Below, in pieces: positions 23,240 through 33,790 of a DNA stretch of 64,000 nt. A program made the position numbers and the translations under genes. Numbering within the stretch: position 1 is the stretch's first letter; every line of letters starts with the position of its first letter. The notes under the pieces were generated by a model. The model was not told the DNA's origin. It ran no database searches and saw only the letters and a program-made list of their open reading frames with translations. Origin of the DNA: Charina bottae. Lineage: Eukaryota; Chordata; Lepidosauria; Squamata; Charinaidae. The stretch spans positions 23,653,001 to 23,717,000 of the forward strand of contig JALMGJ010000012.1 of NCBI GenBank assembly GCA_023362775.1. The letters are read 5' to 3'.

Positions 23240-24233
23240 AATCCACCTTCTTCATGTCCCCATTCCTAAGCAAAAAGAATAATAAATGTTATGGCCATTT
23301 GCACAATTTTGTCTAAGACAGGTATTCCTGATGTTCAGCAATGCCAGATAACAAACATGAGCAGTTAGATCTCCCTTTCTAAAATAAGGGCATGGGAAAG
23401 CAGAAATAACCCAAAATATATAGCTTTTATACTTACTTCCTAATCTATTATATAGGCTCAAATAGGTGGAAAACATGTCTCTTTTAAAATTAAATAAATT
23501 ATTGCAGCTACAATGCCACCTGTTCAATTGCATTGTTTTATGCTACCAGAGGAGTGAATTCATTTAAATATGGTCTATTAGCATACTGTTAGTCTCCTGA
23601 TATTTGTATGTGTGAGTGTGTGTGTGTGCACATAAAATGTTTCAGCTCTGATTTAATTTTGTGCTCTCTTTGGAATGTTGATCAGAATTAATCGCTTTTA
23701 AATTGTTTTTCTGGAATAAAGTTAATAGAGAAATTGAATCAAGTAAATGCATTCTCTCTATCAGTGAACTTTGAAATTATAAGATAGTCTGTACGCACCA
23801 CATATTTGCTGTGCTTTATGGGATGTATAACTTGTGTTTGCTCATGCATATGTTTCTATTTAAGCAAGGCATATAATACAGTCTTTTTGAGATACTGAAA
23901 TATTTAGATAACTTACAATTTAATAAACACACACGGCTACACATTAGTAGACGGATTAAGCTCTTCAGATATTTTCTCTTTCACTCAGTAGTGCAGTAAT
24001 GTTCAGTGGTGCACTCAGGTGATTTTAGATATTATGCTTCATGGGAGGAAAGGCAAAAAAAAACTGTTCAAATTTGAACAAGTGGCAAAAACAAGGTTCC
24101 TTTGGGTTGATCTCAAGACCTGGTGACTTCCTGGACACTTCTAAGCATCTTTCTTGGCAGCAATGTGGAAATGGTCCACTTTGGGAATGGTGTTTGTTTG
24201 TTTTCCAGTTTACCCTACCCCTCCAGTCCTGAG
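23240..24233. other. No gene recognised
   Basis: AT-rich DNA with a short (TG)n near 23612-23628. No supported feature. Confidence 0.4.
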
Positions 24234-24235
24234 AT

Positions 24236-24312
24236 TTTGAGGTGAGCTCCCAACTGAGTACTAACTAGGTCTGACTCTGCTTAGTTTTTGAGATCAGCCA
24301 TGGTTGGCCAAG
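24236..24312 (-). ncRNA. 5S-rRNA-derived SINE or pseudogene fragment
   Basis: Antisense of the 5S rRNA internal control region: gagctcccaactgagtactaactaggtctgactctgcttag ... gagatcag matches the complement of the 5S segment CTAAGCAGGG..CCTGGTTAGTACTTGGATGGGAG with scattered changes. Only about half of 5S is present and it is mutated, so it is not a functional gene. It could be the head of a 5S-type SINE. Confidence 0.6.
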
Positions 24313-24339
24313 ACATCAGTTATCTAGTCTCTTTTGATC

Positions 24340-24895
24340 TAGGGTCCAGAATACAGTGACCCATGTGACACCTCTGCTCTGTGAGCTGCACTGGTTCCCA
24401 GTAGGCTTCTGGATACAATTCAAGGTTCTGGTAGTTACCTATAAAACACCACATGGCACTAGGCCAGGATACTTGTGGGCCTGCCTAATTCTGATTGCTT
24501 CTGCTTGGTCCCCCCAAGTTGGCATGCAATATGTCCCTTCTATTGAGAAATGCCATCTTGTGGGACCAAGGAGTCATGCCTTTTCTGTCACAGCACCTGC
24601 CCTATGGAACATATCTCTCCCGAAATCTGGATGGCCCCTGACCCTTCTGTCCTTTCATAAGGTGTGAAAGACCTGGATGTTTCATTATGCATTTGGGTTA
24701 GGAGGTTAAACCAGCCCTGTTGATGGATCTGTTTATTTGGCCTTTATGGTTTGAAAATTGAATGTTTTAGACCTGGGTGTATATTCATGTTTATTATGTT
24801 TTTGGTTCTGGTTTTAATCCTTTGTGTGCCATCCAGAGTCACTGCTTTGAGATGGTTGGCTCTATGAATTGATTAAGTAAGTAACTAAATAAGTA
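24340..24895 (+). pseudogene. L2-type LINE, C-terminal ORF and 3' UTR
   Basis: Frame 24356-24667 (103 codons) holds the L2 C-terminal domain (HVTPLLCELHWFPVGF; RSHAFSVTAPALWNISLP) with an internal deletion and diverged end. The 3' UTR follows (tgccatccagagtcactgctttgagatgg) to the AAGT/AAAT tail near 24880. Confidence 0.75.
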
Positions 24896-24899
24896 AACC

Positions 24900-26075
24900 C
24901 TTATCCATAGTTTCCCAAGGCTATGATCTAAGAAGTTTTGAGTGGAACTGATTCTTTTCATTCTTTTGTTTTTGTAGCAAATTTTAGTTAAAGGGGCCAT
25001 TTGGAATTACTTTTCAAGAAATTACTGCATGTGCCTCTCGCTACAAAATATGCCCATATAAATGTGTGAACTGTCTATGAGTTTCTTCAGTGAAAAATAT
25101 ACATGAACCTCTGATCAAAAGGTACCAAGATATCCCAATTGCTTTGACAATTTGAATGTTGTTGAACACTATTGCTTCTTTCTTGCATGAATAGAGGAGC
25201 TAATGTGAAATCAAAGCACATACCTCCTGAATAGAGAACAGATAGCAGGATTTTTTCTCTATTTTGAGATGCTTCATCATTGGACATTGAGTCTGCTATG
25301 GATTTTAAATGCTAACAGATTTTGTATACAGGCTAGAAGCCAAGATAAAAGATGCTTTTCTTCTCTCCTCCAGAAATTTGAAAATGAATTTTAATCCCAT
25401 GCTAGTCATTATGTACTCATTGCTAAATTATTCTATGTTCATTCCAATTCTTCTTGTGTATCTGAATATCACATTTATGGTAAGGAAGAAGTAATACATA
25501 TTGCTCACATTTAAACATACATGCACGAAATGGATGCTTTCCAGATGAAACAACATTAATGGACCAGATTAACTCTTATGCCTAAATATGTCCTAGAATA
25601 AGGGGACAATTTGATTCTCATCTTTAAGCAAACCCATTTAATTCTCATTTCCCAAGATTATTATGCAGATAAGAACACAATTATCCTTTGGAATCTGCAT
25701 TGCTCTAGATTTTGTGATGCAATTATTGGTTCAGAATTTGCATAAAAATGCATGGGGGAGATTAGGCATATAGAAATGGAACAAAATATGTTAAGATTAA
25801 AAAAAATCATACAAAAATATGATACAGTTTATTTTCTTTTTAATTCCCAGAATGGTGAGGAAATTTGTTAGAATGGGCTTCTACAAAACTGAAACTGATC
25901 AGATTCAAACTATTCTATATATACCTAAGTAGGATTCTAGTAAATAGAAACGCCTTTCTATTATTTATTTTCTTTTGTTTTACTACATTTAAAATAGCTT
26001 ACTATCACGTTCTCAAAGTAATATATAAATAAAAAAGGTAAAAGGTATCAATAAAAGAACAATAGCAATTTTTGT
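24900..26075. other. No gene recognised
   Basis: AT-rich sequence; ORFs up to 66 codons without recognisable motifs. Confidence 0.4.
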
Positions 26076-26076
26076 T

Positions 26077-26122
<46 letters not shown>
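26077..26122. repeat. (ATT)n microsatellite
   Basis: About 15 copies of ATT. The polyasparagine run in the antisense frame is an artefact. Confidence 0.95.
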
Positions 26123-26739
26123 CTCCATGGCTTGATAAAAACATAACAAAACCAGTAAAGTAAAGCCACAAGTCCAAATTATTTCTCAAGACTCTTTGGG
26201 GAACAAAAAGGGAGAAAAACCCTAATGTGGGTGCCAGGTGAGCCTCTCTGGGGACAGCAACCATCAGATGGAGTGCTACCCCAAAAAAAACCTTTGTTTT
26301 ACAACAGTCCATGTCCTTTCATTTGATGGAAGGACTGAGAAATGTCTTAGAAGTTGATCTCCTTAAGAATCACTAAATATGGAATGAATCAGTCCATCTG
26401 GCAAAAAACAAACAAACCAGAAGCTGTTTGGAATGTTTAAACGTTAAAATAATTGAACTTGGCTTGGAAGGAGATTAGTAATTGGTACTCACAGTTAACT
26501 ACTGATTAACATGGTCTCAGGCAGGTCCCATCCATTATCTAGTCATCCTACTTTGGGATGTTCCATTTCTGGAAGGAACAGGAAGTCATAGAACTATGAA
26601 GAACCATTGCAAGGTGATCCCAGTCCAGACTGATATAATATAGTAGCCCAAGCTGTTGTAAACCATCCCACCCAACACACACAAATGATGGACCTAATTC
26701 TTTAGGTAGGATTGCAAACTGTTCCAGAAAAGAATAAAC

Positions 26740-26832
26740 TTCACTCATCGAGACAGACATAGTACCCATAACTGATATCTCTGTCTTGCTCAGACTGAGC
26801 TTCAGTTTATTAGTTTATGTTCAGTCCATGGG
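26740..26832. repeat. Dispersed repeat, copy 1
   Basis: cttcactcatcgagacagacatagtacccataactgat ... cttcagtttattag is about 80% identical by eye to 32145-32240. Probably an old LINE fragment; family not resolved. Confidence 0.5.
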
Positions 26833-27153
26833 CATTTAGGTCATTTGATACATCTTGGATGTCTCCCTCCTCATGTACCAATGCTCCATTTTGGACATGT
26901 GCAAAATGGCAGATGTATAATTGCAGGCCCTGCTCCTTCTGCTGTCCTGGGAGTAGGCTTTTGAGTGTCAGATGAGAAGCTCCATTTCTGGTTTTATAGT
27001 GTGGTGGGACTTCTGGATGCCAGTTTAAAAGCTCCACCCCTCCAGATTCTATGGGTGAAAGGCCCACCCCTTCCGCTTCTGGCAGGCTAGGATGAATAAG
27101 TAAGGATGGCCCTGCACCTTGTTTATTAGTGGTCTCACCTATTTAGAACACAT
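26833..27153. other. No gene recognised
   Basis: Non-coding sequence between the repeat and the MITE left end. Confidence 0.4.
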
Positions 27154-27324
27154 GTGGTCCTCATTTAGTGACTACAATTGAGACTGGCAACTCAGTCATT
27201 AAGCAAAGCAGTTGCTAAGTAAAACCGTGACTGTGCTTATGATCTTACTTCAGCTTTCCTTTGCTTTACAGACCTGCAAAGGTTGTAAATGTGAGGATTA
27301 GTCACAAACTTACTTTTTCATCAC
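27154..27324. mobile_element. Inverted-repeat MITE, left half
   Basis: The left terminal repeat (27154-27175) is the inverted complement of 31789-31810 with 3 mismatches in 22. The two halves are separated by the L2 element. Rejoining the halves gives a MITE of about 223 bp of a type common in squamates (ggtcctc ... gaggac ends). No transposase. Confidence 0.75.
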
Positions 27325-27335
27325 CAATGAAAATC

Positions 27336-27347
27336 CAAGATGGCGAC
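27336..27347 (+). promoter_or_regulatory. YY1-like site at the L2 5' end
   Basis: caagatggcgac begins 11 nt after the first element base and contains the core AAGATGGCG of a YY1 site. A YY1 site in the same place (about +13) fixes the transcription start of mammalian L1. Use by this L2 is an inference. Confidence 0.5.
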
Positions 27348-28389
27348 CGCATGAAAACGCTGGCAGCCGCTCCGGGAGAAGTGAACTCTAAACCCTAAAA
27401 ACCCTCCCTATACCCCACAAATTCTACCGTGGAGGCTGGAGAAGTTGCATCGGAGTTGGGGGTGAGCAAACTTCTCCGGACGGAGCGGGGGTGGAGTTCG
27501 GTGTTTGAGGCCGCGGCGGAGTTGCGGTCTGGCAGTCTTGCGACGAGTTGTCGGAGCTGGCCTGGTGGAGTTGGTGAGGCCGGACAGAGCTGGCGCGACG
27601 AGCCGGGGCTTCTTTTTGGGCCCGGTGGAGCTGCTGGAGCTTGCGGCTGGTGGGGCTCAGCGGAGCCTGGAGGAGGCCGTGGAGCCCGATGGAGCCCGGT
27701 GGAGCTGCGGAGTGGCAGCCAGTGGATCTGTGGGAGTCGTGGACCAGCGAGGCTTGACGGCTTGTGGAACCAGTGGCCTTGTGGAGCTGTGGCCTTCCTG
27801 GACGGAGCGGCATTGCAGAGTCCAGCGAGTCCGTCAGGCCTGGGAGGCCCCTGGACAGAGTGGATGGCTGCTGCTTTTGCCTCAGCAGCCAGTGAAGGGA
27901 TGCCTATGGTGGCCGGCGGAGATAAATTAGAACCGGCACGAAGAACCGGTAGAGCAACCCCACAAAGACTGAGGAACTGGGGGGCCTTGAGAGCTGTAGA
28001 GCTGGGGCCTGTGGAGGCCTGTGGAGGCCTGTGGAGACCTGTGGAGACCTGTGGAGGCCTATAGAGACCAGCGGAGTCTGGCTGGAACTGGAACTGGTGG
28101 TGGGCTTGGAAATTGGCCCTGGAACTGGGGTGCTCCCTGGGATAGGATGGACTCGTTTATTTTTATCTGGACCCCACTATTGAAATTATTAAGATCGTCC
28201 AATAGTGGTGCAGCTTCCTGGTTATTTGAAGGACAACCACCCCCGCTGCCAGGGCAGCAGAAAATTGCGGGGGTCTCTTGTATGAGTGTGGTTCCCCCCC
28301 GTGAGTGAGAGTTGCGGGTGGGGGCCCAGGACTGTATGTGTTTGGAAGAGTACCTGACCCTGAGTGAGAGACAGGGTAGGTAGGAGTGA

Positions 28390-30891
28390 TTGTTTGCCCC
28401 TTTGTGGCTAGTGAGAGAGGCCACAAGGGGCATAGTAAGTGATTGGATGATGAATGGAAGGGGCGGTTGGGGCTTACCAGCACCGAGAGCTTCGGCTGGT
28501 TGCGCTGGTGGCCTACGACTGCCCAGGAGGATTGAGATTGGAAGGATGAATGTATGGAAGAGACCCCTGCTTAGATCCAGGTTTTCGAGGGATTCGGGAG
28601 TTGAGGCAACCGGATCAGGAAACTCTGGGGACTATAATGTGGGCAATCGGATCGAGGTGGTGACGGGCAGGAGATACTGTGACGGGAACTGGAGGACAGG
28701 CCATCTTCGGGGAAGGCGTCCCCGGTGTTTAGTACCGGTGGCGTGTCCCGGTCCTCTGAGTTCAACCCCAGGTTCTGGACAGCGGACCCTCGAGGGCTCC
28801 GGCTTTCGACTGCTGCTACTCAATGCCAGGTCAGTAAATAACAAAGCCCCTCTCATAAGTGAATTAATAACGGAGAGAGGAGCTGACCTGGCATGTATTA
28901 CCAAAACCTGGCTGGGCCAAGAGGGAGGAGTAGCCCTCTCGGAGATGTGCCCAGCCGGATTTTGGGTGTGGCACCAGCCGAGAGACCGGGGTAGGGGAGG
29001 AGGGGTGGCAGTTATCATCAGAGAATCCTTGGTGGCTTTCAGGGGCCTTGCTCCACAAGTATCCGGATGTGAGACCTTGTTTTTCAAGTTGGGTGCCCGA
29101 GAACAGTTGGGAGTGTTGCTAGTGTACCAGCCTCCCTGCTGCGTAGCAACCTCCTTGCCTGAGTTGCTGGAGGCCATCTCGGGGTTGGCGGTGGAGTTCC
29201 CCAGGCTTATGGTCCTGGGGGATTTTAACTTGCCATCCCTGGGATGTGCCTCGGAAGCGGCTCGGGAGTTCATGGCTACCATGGCAGCCATGGACCTGTC
29301 CCAGATTATTCGGGACCCGACTCGAGAGAGTGGACTCACTCTGGATTTGGTTTTCTTGTTGGAGCAATGGCAAAGTGACCTGAGGGGAAAGTTAGAACTA
29401 TCCCCGTTGTCATGGTCAGATCACGTCCTGATATCTCCAGAATTCTCTTATGCCGCCCCACTCTGCAGGGAGGCAGGACCTATTCGATTGGTCCACCCCC
29501 GGCAACTTATAGACCCATTGAGGTTTCAGAGGGAGCTGGGGGTAATACCCGAGGATGTGCTGCACGGTCCAGCGGAGGTACTGGCCACAACCTGGAATAG
29601 GGAGGTGGCCGGTGCCTTGGACAGGATCGCGCCGATGCGACCTCTCCAGCCCCATTCGTCCCATCACTCCCGGTGGTTTACGGAGGAGCTGAGGGTCTTG
29701 AAGAGGGTGAAGAGACGTCTAGAGCGCCGCTGGAGAAAGACGAAGATGGAATCGGACCGAACACAATCTAGAGCCACTATTAAGGTCTACCTTGTGGCGC
29801 TAAGAGCGGCAAAACGTGAATATTTCTCCGCTCTTATTGCATCCACAGATTGCCGTCCGATGGCCCTGTTCAAGATTACTCGATCTCTCTTGGGTAGGGT
29901 GGTATCGACCACCCACCTGCAGGGCCGTGTGGAAGAATTTTCTGAGCATCTGCAGGATAAAATCGCTCGGATTCGGTCTAAGTTGGACTCCATGCATGGA
30001 ATGCAGTCTGGGGAGTTGCCGGGAGAGTGGTCTTGCCCTATTATCTGGGAACGATTTGATCCTGTTGGACCTGAGGAAGTGGACAGGATCCTTCGAATTG
30101 TTAATTCTACCACATGTTATTTAGATCCCTGCCCTTCCTGGCTGGTGAAATCCGCCAGGGAGGTGACAGGTGGATGGGTCCAGGCTATGATTAATACATC
30201 CTTGTTGGAGGGGGTGGTTCCAACTGTCTTCAAGGAGGCGTTGGTACACCCCCTCCTCAAGAAGCTGTCCCTAGACCCTTCCATCCTGGACAACTTTCGT
30301 CCAGTCTCCCACCTTCCCTTTTTGGGAAAAGTGGTTGAGAAAGTGGTGGCGTTGCAACTTCAAAGGACCCTGGATGAAGCGGATTATCTTGACCCTTTCC
30401 AGTCAGGTTTCAGACCAGGATATGGGACGGAGACTACATTGGTTGCGCTTACGGATGATCTCTGGCAGGAGCGGGATGGAGGTAGTGCATCCATCCTGGC
30501 TCTCTTGGATCTCTCAGCGGCTTTCGATACCATCGACCATGGTATCCTTTTGGGGAGGCTTAGGGAGTTGGGGGTGGGCGGCATAGTTTTGCGCTGGTTC
30601 ACCTCCTTCCTCCGGGGCCGCTCCCAGCCGGTGGTGATAGGGGAGGAGAGATCCAGCCCGTGTCCGCTCCTGTGTGGGGTGCCGCAGGGTTCAGTTCTCT
30701 CTCCTCTCCTATTCAACATCTACATGAAACTGCTGGGCGAGGTCATCCGACACCATGGGATGAGGTATCATCAGTATGCGGATGATACTCAATTATATAT
30801 CTCCATCCCTGGTGAAGTAAGTGATGCAGTGTCCACCCTGTCCCAGTGCCTGGGGGCTGTGAGGGCCTGGATGGGGAACAACAGGCTTTAG
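28390..30891 (+). CDS. L2 LINE endonuclease-reverse transcriptase ORF (C-terminus cut by TAG)
   Basis: This 833-codon ORF encodes the enzyme that nicks target DNA and reverse transcribes the element's RNA at the nick. The apurinic-type endonuclease starts near residue 140 (LLLLNARSVNNKAPL), with GGGVAVI near 200, GDFNLPS near 277 and SDHVLIS near 343. The RT region shows FRPVSHLPFLGKVVEKVV (about 636), LDLSAAFDTIDHGILL (about 707), GVPQGSVLSPLLFNIYM (about 763) and the catalytic QYADDTQLYIS (about 793). All key boxes look intact. The ORF ends at a TAG (30889-30891) where homologous copies have a CAG-type codon in an NNRLQLNPGKT-like motif, so it is a nonsense change. The first Met is uncertain: the N-terminal 130 residues are low in recognisable features. 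Confidence 0.9.
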   Translation: MFAPLWLVREATRGIVSDWMMNGRGGWGLPAPRASAGCAGGLRLPRRIEIGRMNVWKRPLLRSRFSRDSGVEATGSGNSGDYNVGNRIEVVTGRRYCDGNWRTGHLRGRRPRCLVPVACPGPLSSTPGSGQRTLEGSGFRLLLLNARSVNNKAPLISELITERGADLACITKTWLGQEGGVALSEMCPAGFWVWHQPRDRGRGGGVAVIIRESLVAFRGLAPQVSGCETLFFKLGAREQLGVLLVYQPPCCVATSLPELLEAISGLAVEFPRLMVLGDFNLPSLGCASEAAREFMATMAAMDLSQIIRDPTRESGLTLDLVFLLEQWQSDLRGKLELSPLSWSDHVLISPEFSYAAPLCREAGPIRLVHPRQLIDPLRFQRELGVIPEDVLHGPAEVLATTWNREVAGALDRIAPMRPLQPHSSHHSRWFTEELRVLKRVKRRLERRWRKTKMESDRTQSRATIKVYLVALRAAKREYFSALIASTDCRPMALFKITRSLLGRVVSTTHLQGRVEEFSEHLQDKIARIRSKLDSMHGMQSGELPGEWSCPIIWERFDPVGPEEVDRILRIVNSTTCYLDPCPSWLVKSAREVTGGWVQAMINTSLLEGVVPTVFKEALVHPLLKKLSLDPSILDNFRPVSHLPFLGKVVEKVVALQLQRTLDEADYLDPFQSGFRPGYGTETTLVALTDDLWQERDGGSASILALLDLSAAFDTIDHGILLGRLRELGVGGIVLRWFTSFLRGRSQPVVIGEERSSPCPLLCGVPQGSVLSPLLFNIYMKLLGEVIRHHGMRYHQYADDTQLYISIPGEVSDAVSTLSQCLGAVRAWMGNNRL

Positions 30892-31534
30892 TTGAACCCT
30901 GGTAAGACCGAGTGGCTGTGGATTGATGGCTTAGCGTCTTCAGGAAAAATATCATCTTCGGTTAGTGCGCCAGTTACACCCATTCCTGGAGTGCAACGTC
31001 CTCCGTACAGTCACTCATGATCTCATCATCTCCCATGTAGATTATTGCAATGCGCTCTACATGAGGCTACCCTTGAAGACTATCCAGAAGCTTCAGCTGG
31101 TGCAGAATGCAGCCACGCAGGCAGTTTTGGGTGCGCCAAGATCTGCACATGTAACACCGTTGCTCCGCGAGCTGCATTGGGTGCCGGTTTGCTTCCGGGT
31201 ACAATTCAAGGTGTTGGTTATCACCTTTAAAGCCCTACATGGCATGGGACCAGAATACCTGAGGGACCGTCTTATCCCCATGTTATCGACCCACCCCACC
31301 CGGTCATTCAGAGAGGGCCTGCTACGAACCCCATCAATTAGAGAATGCCATCTGATGGGGTCTAGGAGGCGGGCCTTCTCTGTGACAGCGCCCACTCTAT
31401 GGAACATCTTGCCCCCAGAGTTGAGACAGATTTCCTCCCTCCCGACCTTTAGGAAAGAGCTGAAGACCTGGTTCTACCGCCTGGCATGGGAAGGAGGAAG
31501 GGATAGTTCCTCATGGGGGTGGCTAATCCCCTAA
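30892..31534 (+). pseudogene. L2 LINE C-terminal domain, separated by stop, deletion and frameshift
   Basis: After the TAG the RT frame continues for about 11 codons to WLWI, then enters unrelated codons. The C-terminal domain resumes in another frame at about 30952 (YHLRLVRQLHPFLE) and is open from 30965 to 31534 (189 codons): [43 protein letters not shown] in two pieces, ending SSSWGWLIP. By comparison with the expected domain order roughly 40-60 codons are missing near 30950. This copy cannot make a full-length protein. Confidence 0.82.
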
Positions 31535-31720
31535 TTTTAATGTCCTTCTTTTAATGAATGCCTTCGTTCATCTGGATTTTATAATTATTTATTGCATTGT
31601 ACTATTGTGGTTTTTTATATATTTTTAGATTCTATTGTAACTTATTTATTGTGAACCGCCCAGAGTTCCCTATGAGGGGAGATGGGCAGTCATATAAATT
31701 AAACAAACAAACAAATAAAT

Positions 31721-31810
31721 AAATGTGAGGATTAGTCACAAACTTACTTTTTCATCACTGTTGTAACTGTGAATGGTCACTGTCCGAAGTGGTCACTAAA
31801 AGAGGACTAC
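31721..31810. mobile_element. Inverted-repeat MITE, right half
   Basis: Begins with the second copy of the 38-bp duplication, then gttgtaactgtgaatggtcac and the right terminal repeat at 31789-31810. Confidence 0.75.
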
Positions 31811-32144
31811 CTTTAGCAATAGAGCCGGAGTCTAGTGGTACTTATTCTGGTGGTACCTTAACTTAGATAACTCCTCCTAGTTGTTTGAAGTAGACATTGA
31901 CCAAGGAGAACAGATAGGGCCTTAGAGAAGTCAACAACTTTACCACCCTCATTTTGTACCTTTAGTGTCTTTCATCAATCGTTTTAAAAATGGCTGAAAT
32001 CTCATGAGATCATCTAATCTCATGAAATGTCATTGTTCTTGCCCCCAAATCATGTGATTTTGCAAGATTTTAGCCAATTTAAAAAAATGTTACTAAGTCT
32101 TGAAAAACAAGTTAGTGACAGTTTCATCACTATTTACTTAAACA

Positions 32145-32240
32145 GCTTCACTCATCTAGACAGACATAATACCCACAACTGATATGTCTGTTGTGCTCAG
32201 GCTGAGCTTCGGTTAATTAGTTCTTGTTCCGTTCATGGAC
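32145..32240. repeat. Dispersed repeat, copy 2
   Basis: cttcactcatctagacagacataatacccacaactgat ... gagcttcggttaattag matches 26740-26832 in the same orientation. Confidence 0.5.
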
Positions 32241-32760
32241 TGTGAAGTCTAAAGATGTATGTAATGTATTACTGTCCACTAAAGCATGATATCTGAGTAA
32301 GTAGGATCACTCAGATCCTACAGTACTCAAGTGACGCTACTTAATACAAATATTGAGTGCCAGCGTATCTGCAAAAGGATATAAGAAGCTAAAAGTTCTC
32401 ATACAGATAATAATTTTCCTCTTAGCTCCAGGGAGCCTTGTAATTTCCTCACTCAACAAGAAAAATAAATAATCTATATATAGAACTTAAGGTAGTATCA
32501 AAGTTATGTTGAAAATGCACAAATCCTAGTCTTTTGGATCTTGAGTACTTCATTTCATTTCTTAAAAAATATAGATAGCAGTTGTATATATACAGTTTAC
32601 ATAAAATATTGCATCTTCTCCCATTCCGGTCATTTTTTTTCAGATACTTATACATTAAAAAAAAAGATATTCAGGCTTCCAACCACAATAAAACCCTAGA
32701 GCAATACATATTTTCTTACTGACAAACTGCTGAGTAACTAAAAACAGTTTTAAATAAGAG
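32241..32760. other. No gene recognised
   Basis: AT-rich DNA without supported features. Confidence 0.4.
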
Positions 32761-32827
32761 TTGCTACATTTAATGGTGTTTAGGGGTCTTTATATATTGC
32801 TATATTTAATGGTGTTTAGGGGTCTTT
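32761..32827. repeat. 36-bp tandem duplication
   Basis: ttgctacatttaatggtgtt... at 32761 is repeated at 32797 with one difference (ttgctatattt), period 36. Confidence 0.9.
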
Positions 32828-32829
32828 CC

Positions 32830-33268
32830 TCAGAAAGAAATTTAAGCATTGATGCAAAACTTTCCAACATATAGAAATCACATTGCCCAGGAGCTTAACC
32901 TATGAAGTTTGAACTTTAAAGGCCAAAGTGATCAGCCTCCTACTAGATCCCACATAAAACAACAACTAATAACTTTTGCATCTGAATAATTGTATAGAAG
33001 TGAACTGGGTGTATAGGAACTCTTCTTAAAAGACTACATCTAAATTTCAATTATGTTAGACTATTATTGAATGGGCACATGGCAGCTTTCCCCAACATGA
33101 TGCCCCCTCCTCACAATGTTGTAGGACACTGGCCAGAAATCTACAAGTTAACAAAATAATTAAAAATAATTAAACAGCTTCTATTTAAGGCAAAATAAAA
33201 CACAAACATAAAAATTGTAACTAAATTATTGAGGAGATCAAGACATCTTGAAGTTTGCTCAGAAAGTG
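32830..33268. other. No gene recognised
   Basis: AT-rich DNA without ORFs or repeats that I can name. Confidence 0.4.
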
Positions 33269-33271
33269 CTT

Positions 33272-33790
33272 ATGGGGCGCGGTAGCTCAGCGGGTTAAAC
33301 CGCTGAGCTGTAAGACTGCCGATCTGATGGTCGGCAGTTCAAATCCCCGCGTGGCAAAGTGAGCTCTCATCACTTGCCCCAGCTCCTGTCAACCCAGCAG
33401 TCCGAAAGCTAAATGCAAGTAGATAAATGGGTACCACTTTAAAAAGTGGGAGAATTTGCCGGTGTCCTGTCGGGGGTCGCCCTCCGAGCAGAAGAAGATC
33501 CCGGGATTCCCGTGAATGGCGGCGGAGGACGACGGAACCCGATCCGCAACATCCAGGACGTCAGCAGCCGACTCGGAAGCAAGGTATTCTGGGACATGTA
33601 GTCCAATACCTACGGAAGAAGAGTCGGTTCCCTTACCCCTCCCCCTTAGCGTGCGGTAATAATATATATACTGTATAAATGTATAATATATGAATTTGAA
33701 ATGTTGTAAGCCGCCTAGAGTCCTCCGATAGGGAGGGGATAGGCGGGGTATAAATATGATTAATAGATAAATAATAAATAAATAAAAATG
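33272..33790 (+). mobile_element. tRNA-derived SINE, family B, long form
   Basis: Head ggggcgcggtagctcagcgg, B box gcagttcaaatc, body closely matching 9275-9811, tail taagccgcctagagtcctcc ... ggataggcggggtataaatatg followed by (AAAT)n. No convincing duplication. Confidence 0.82.

Larger units (their letters stand above)
27325..31720 (+). mobile_element. L2-type (CR1 superfamily) LINE, 4.4 kb, with 38-bp TSD
   Basis: The element is bounded by a perfect 38-bp direct repeat at 27287-27324 and 31721-31758 (starts aaatgtgaggattagtcaca, ends ttcatcac). It has a GC-rich 5' UTR of about 1 kb with a tandem gtggaggcct/gtggagacct array near 28010-28070, an EN-RT ORF, a C-terminal domain, a 3' UTR ending gtgaaccgcccagagttccc, and an (AAAC)n/(AAAT)n tail. 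The insertion splits a MITE. It is the only near-full-length LINE in the window. Confidence 0.92.

Noticed and set aside
27429..28064. 211-codon frame in the L2 5' UTR as an ORF1 gene
   Set aside because: Composition follows the GC-rich gtggag repeats, several frames overlap, and there is no zinc finger, coiled coil or other ORF1 feature.
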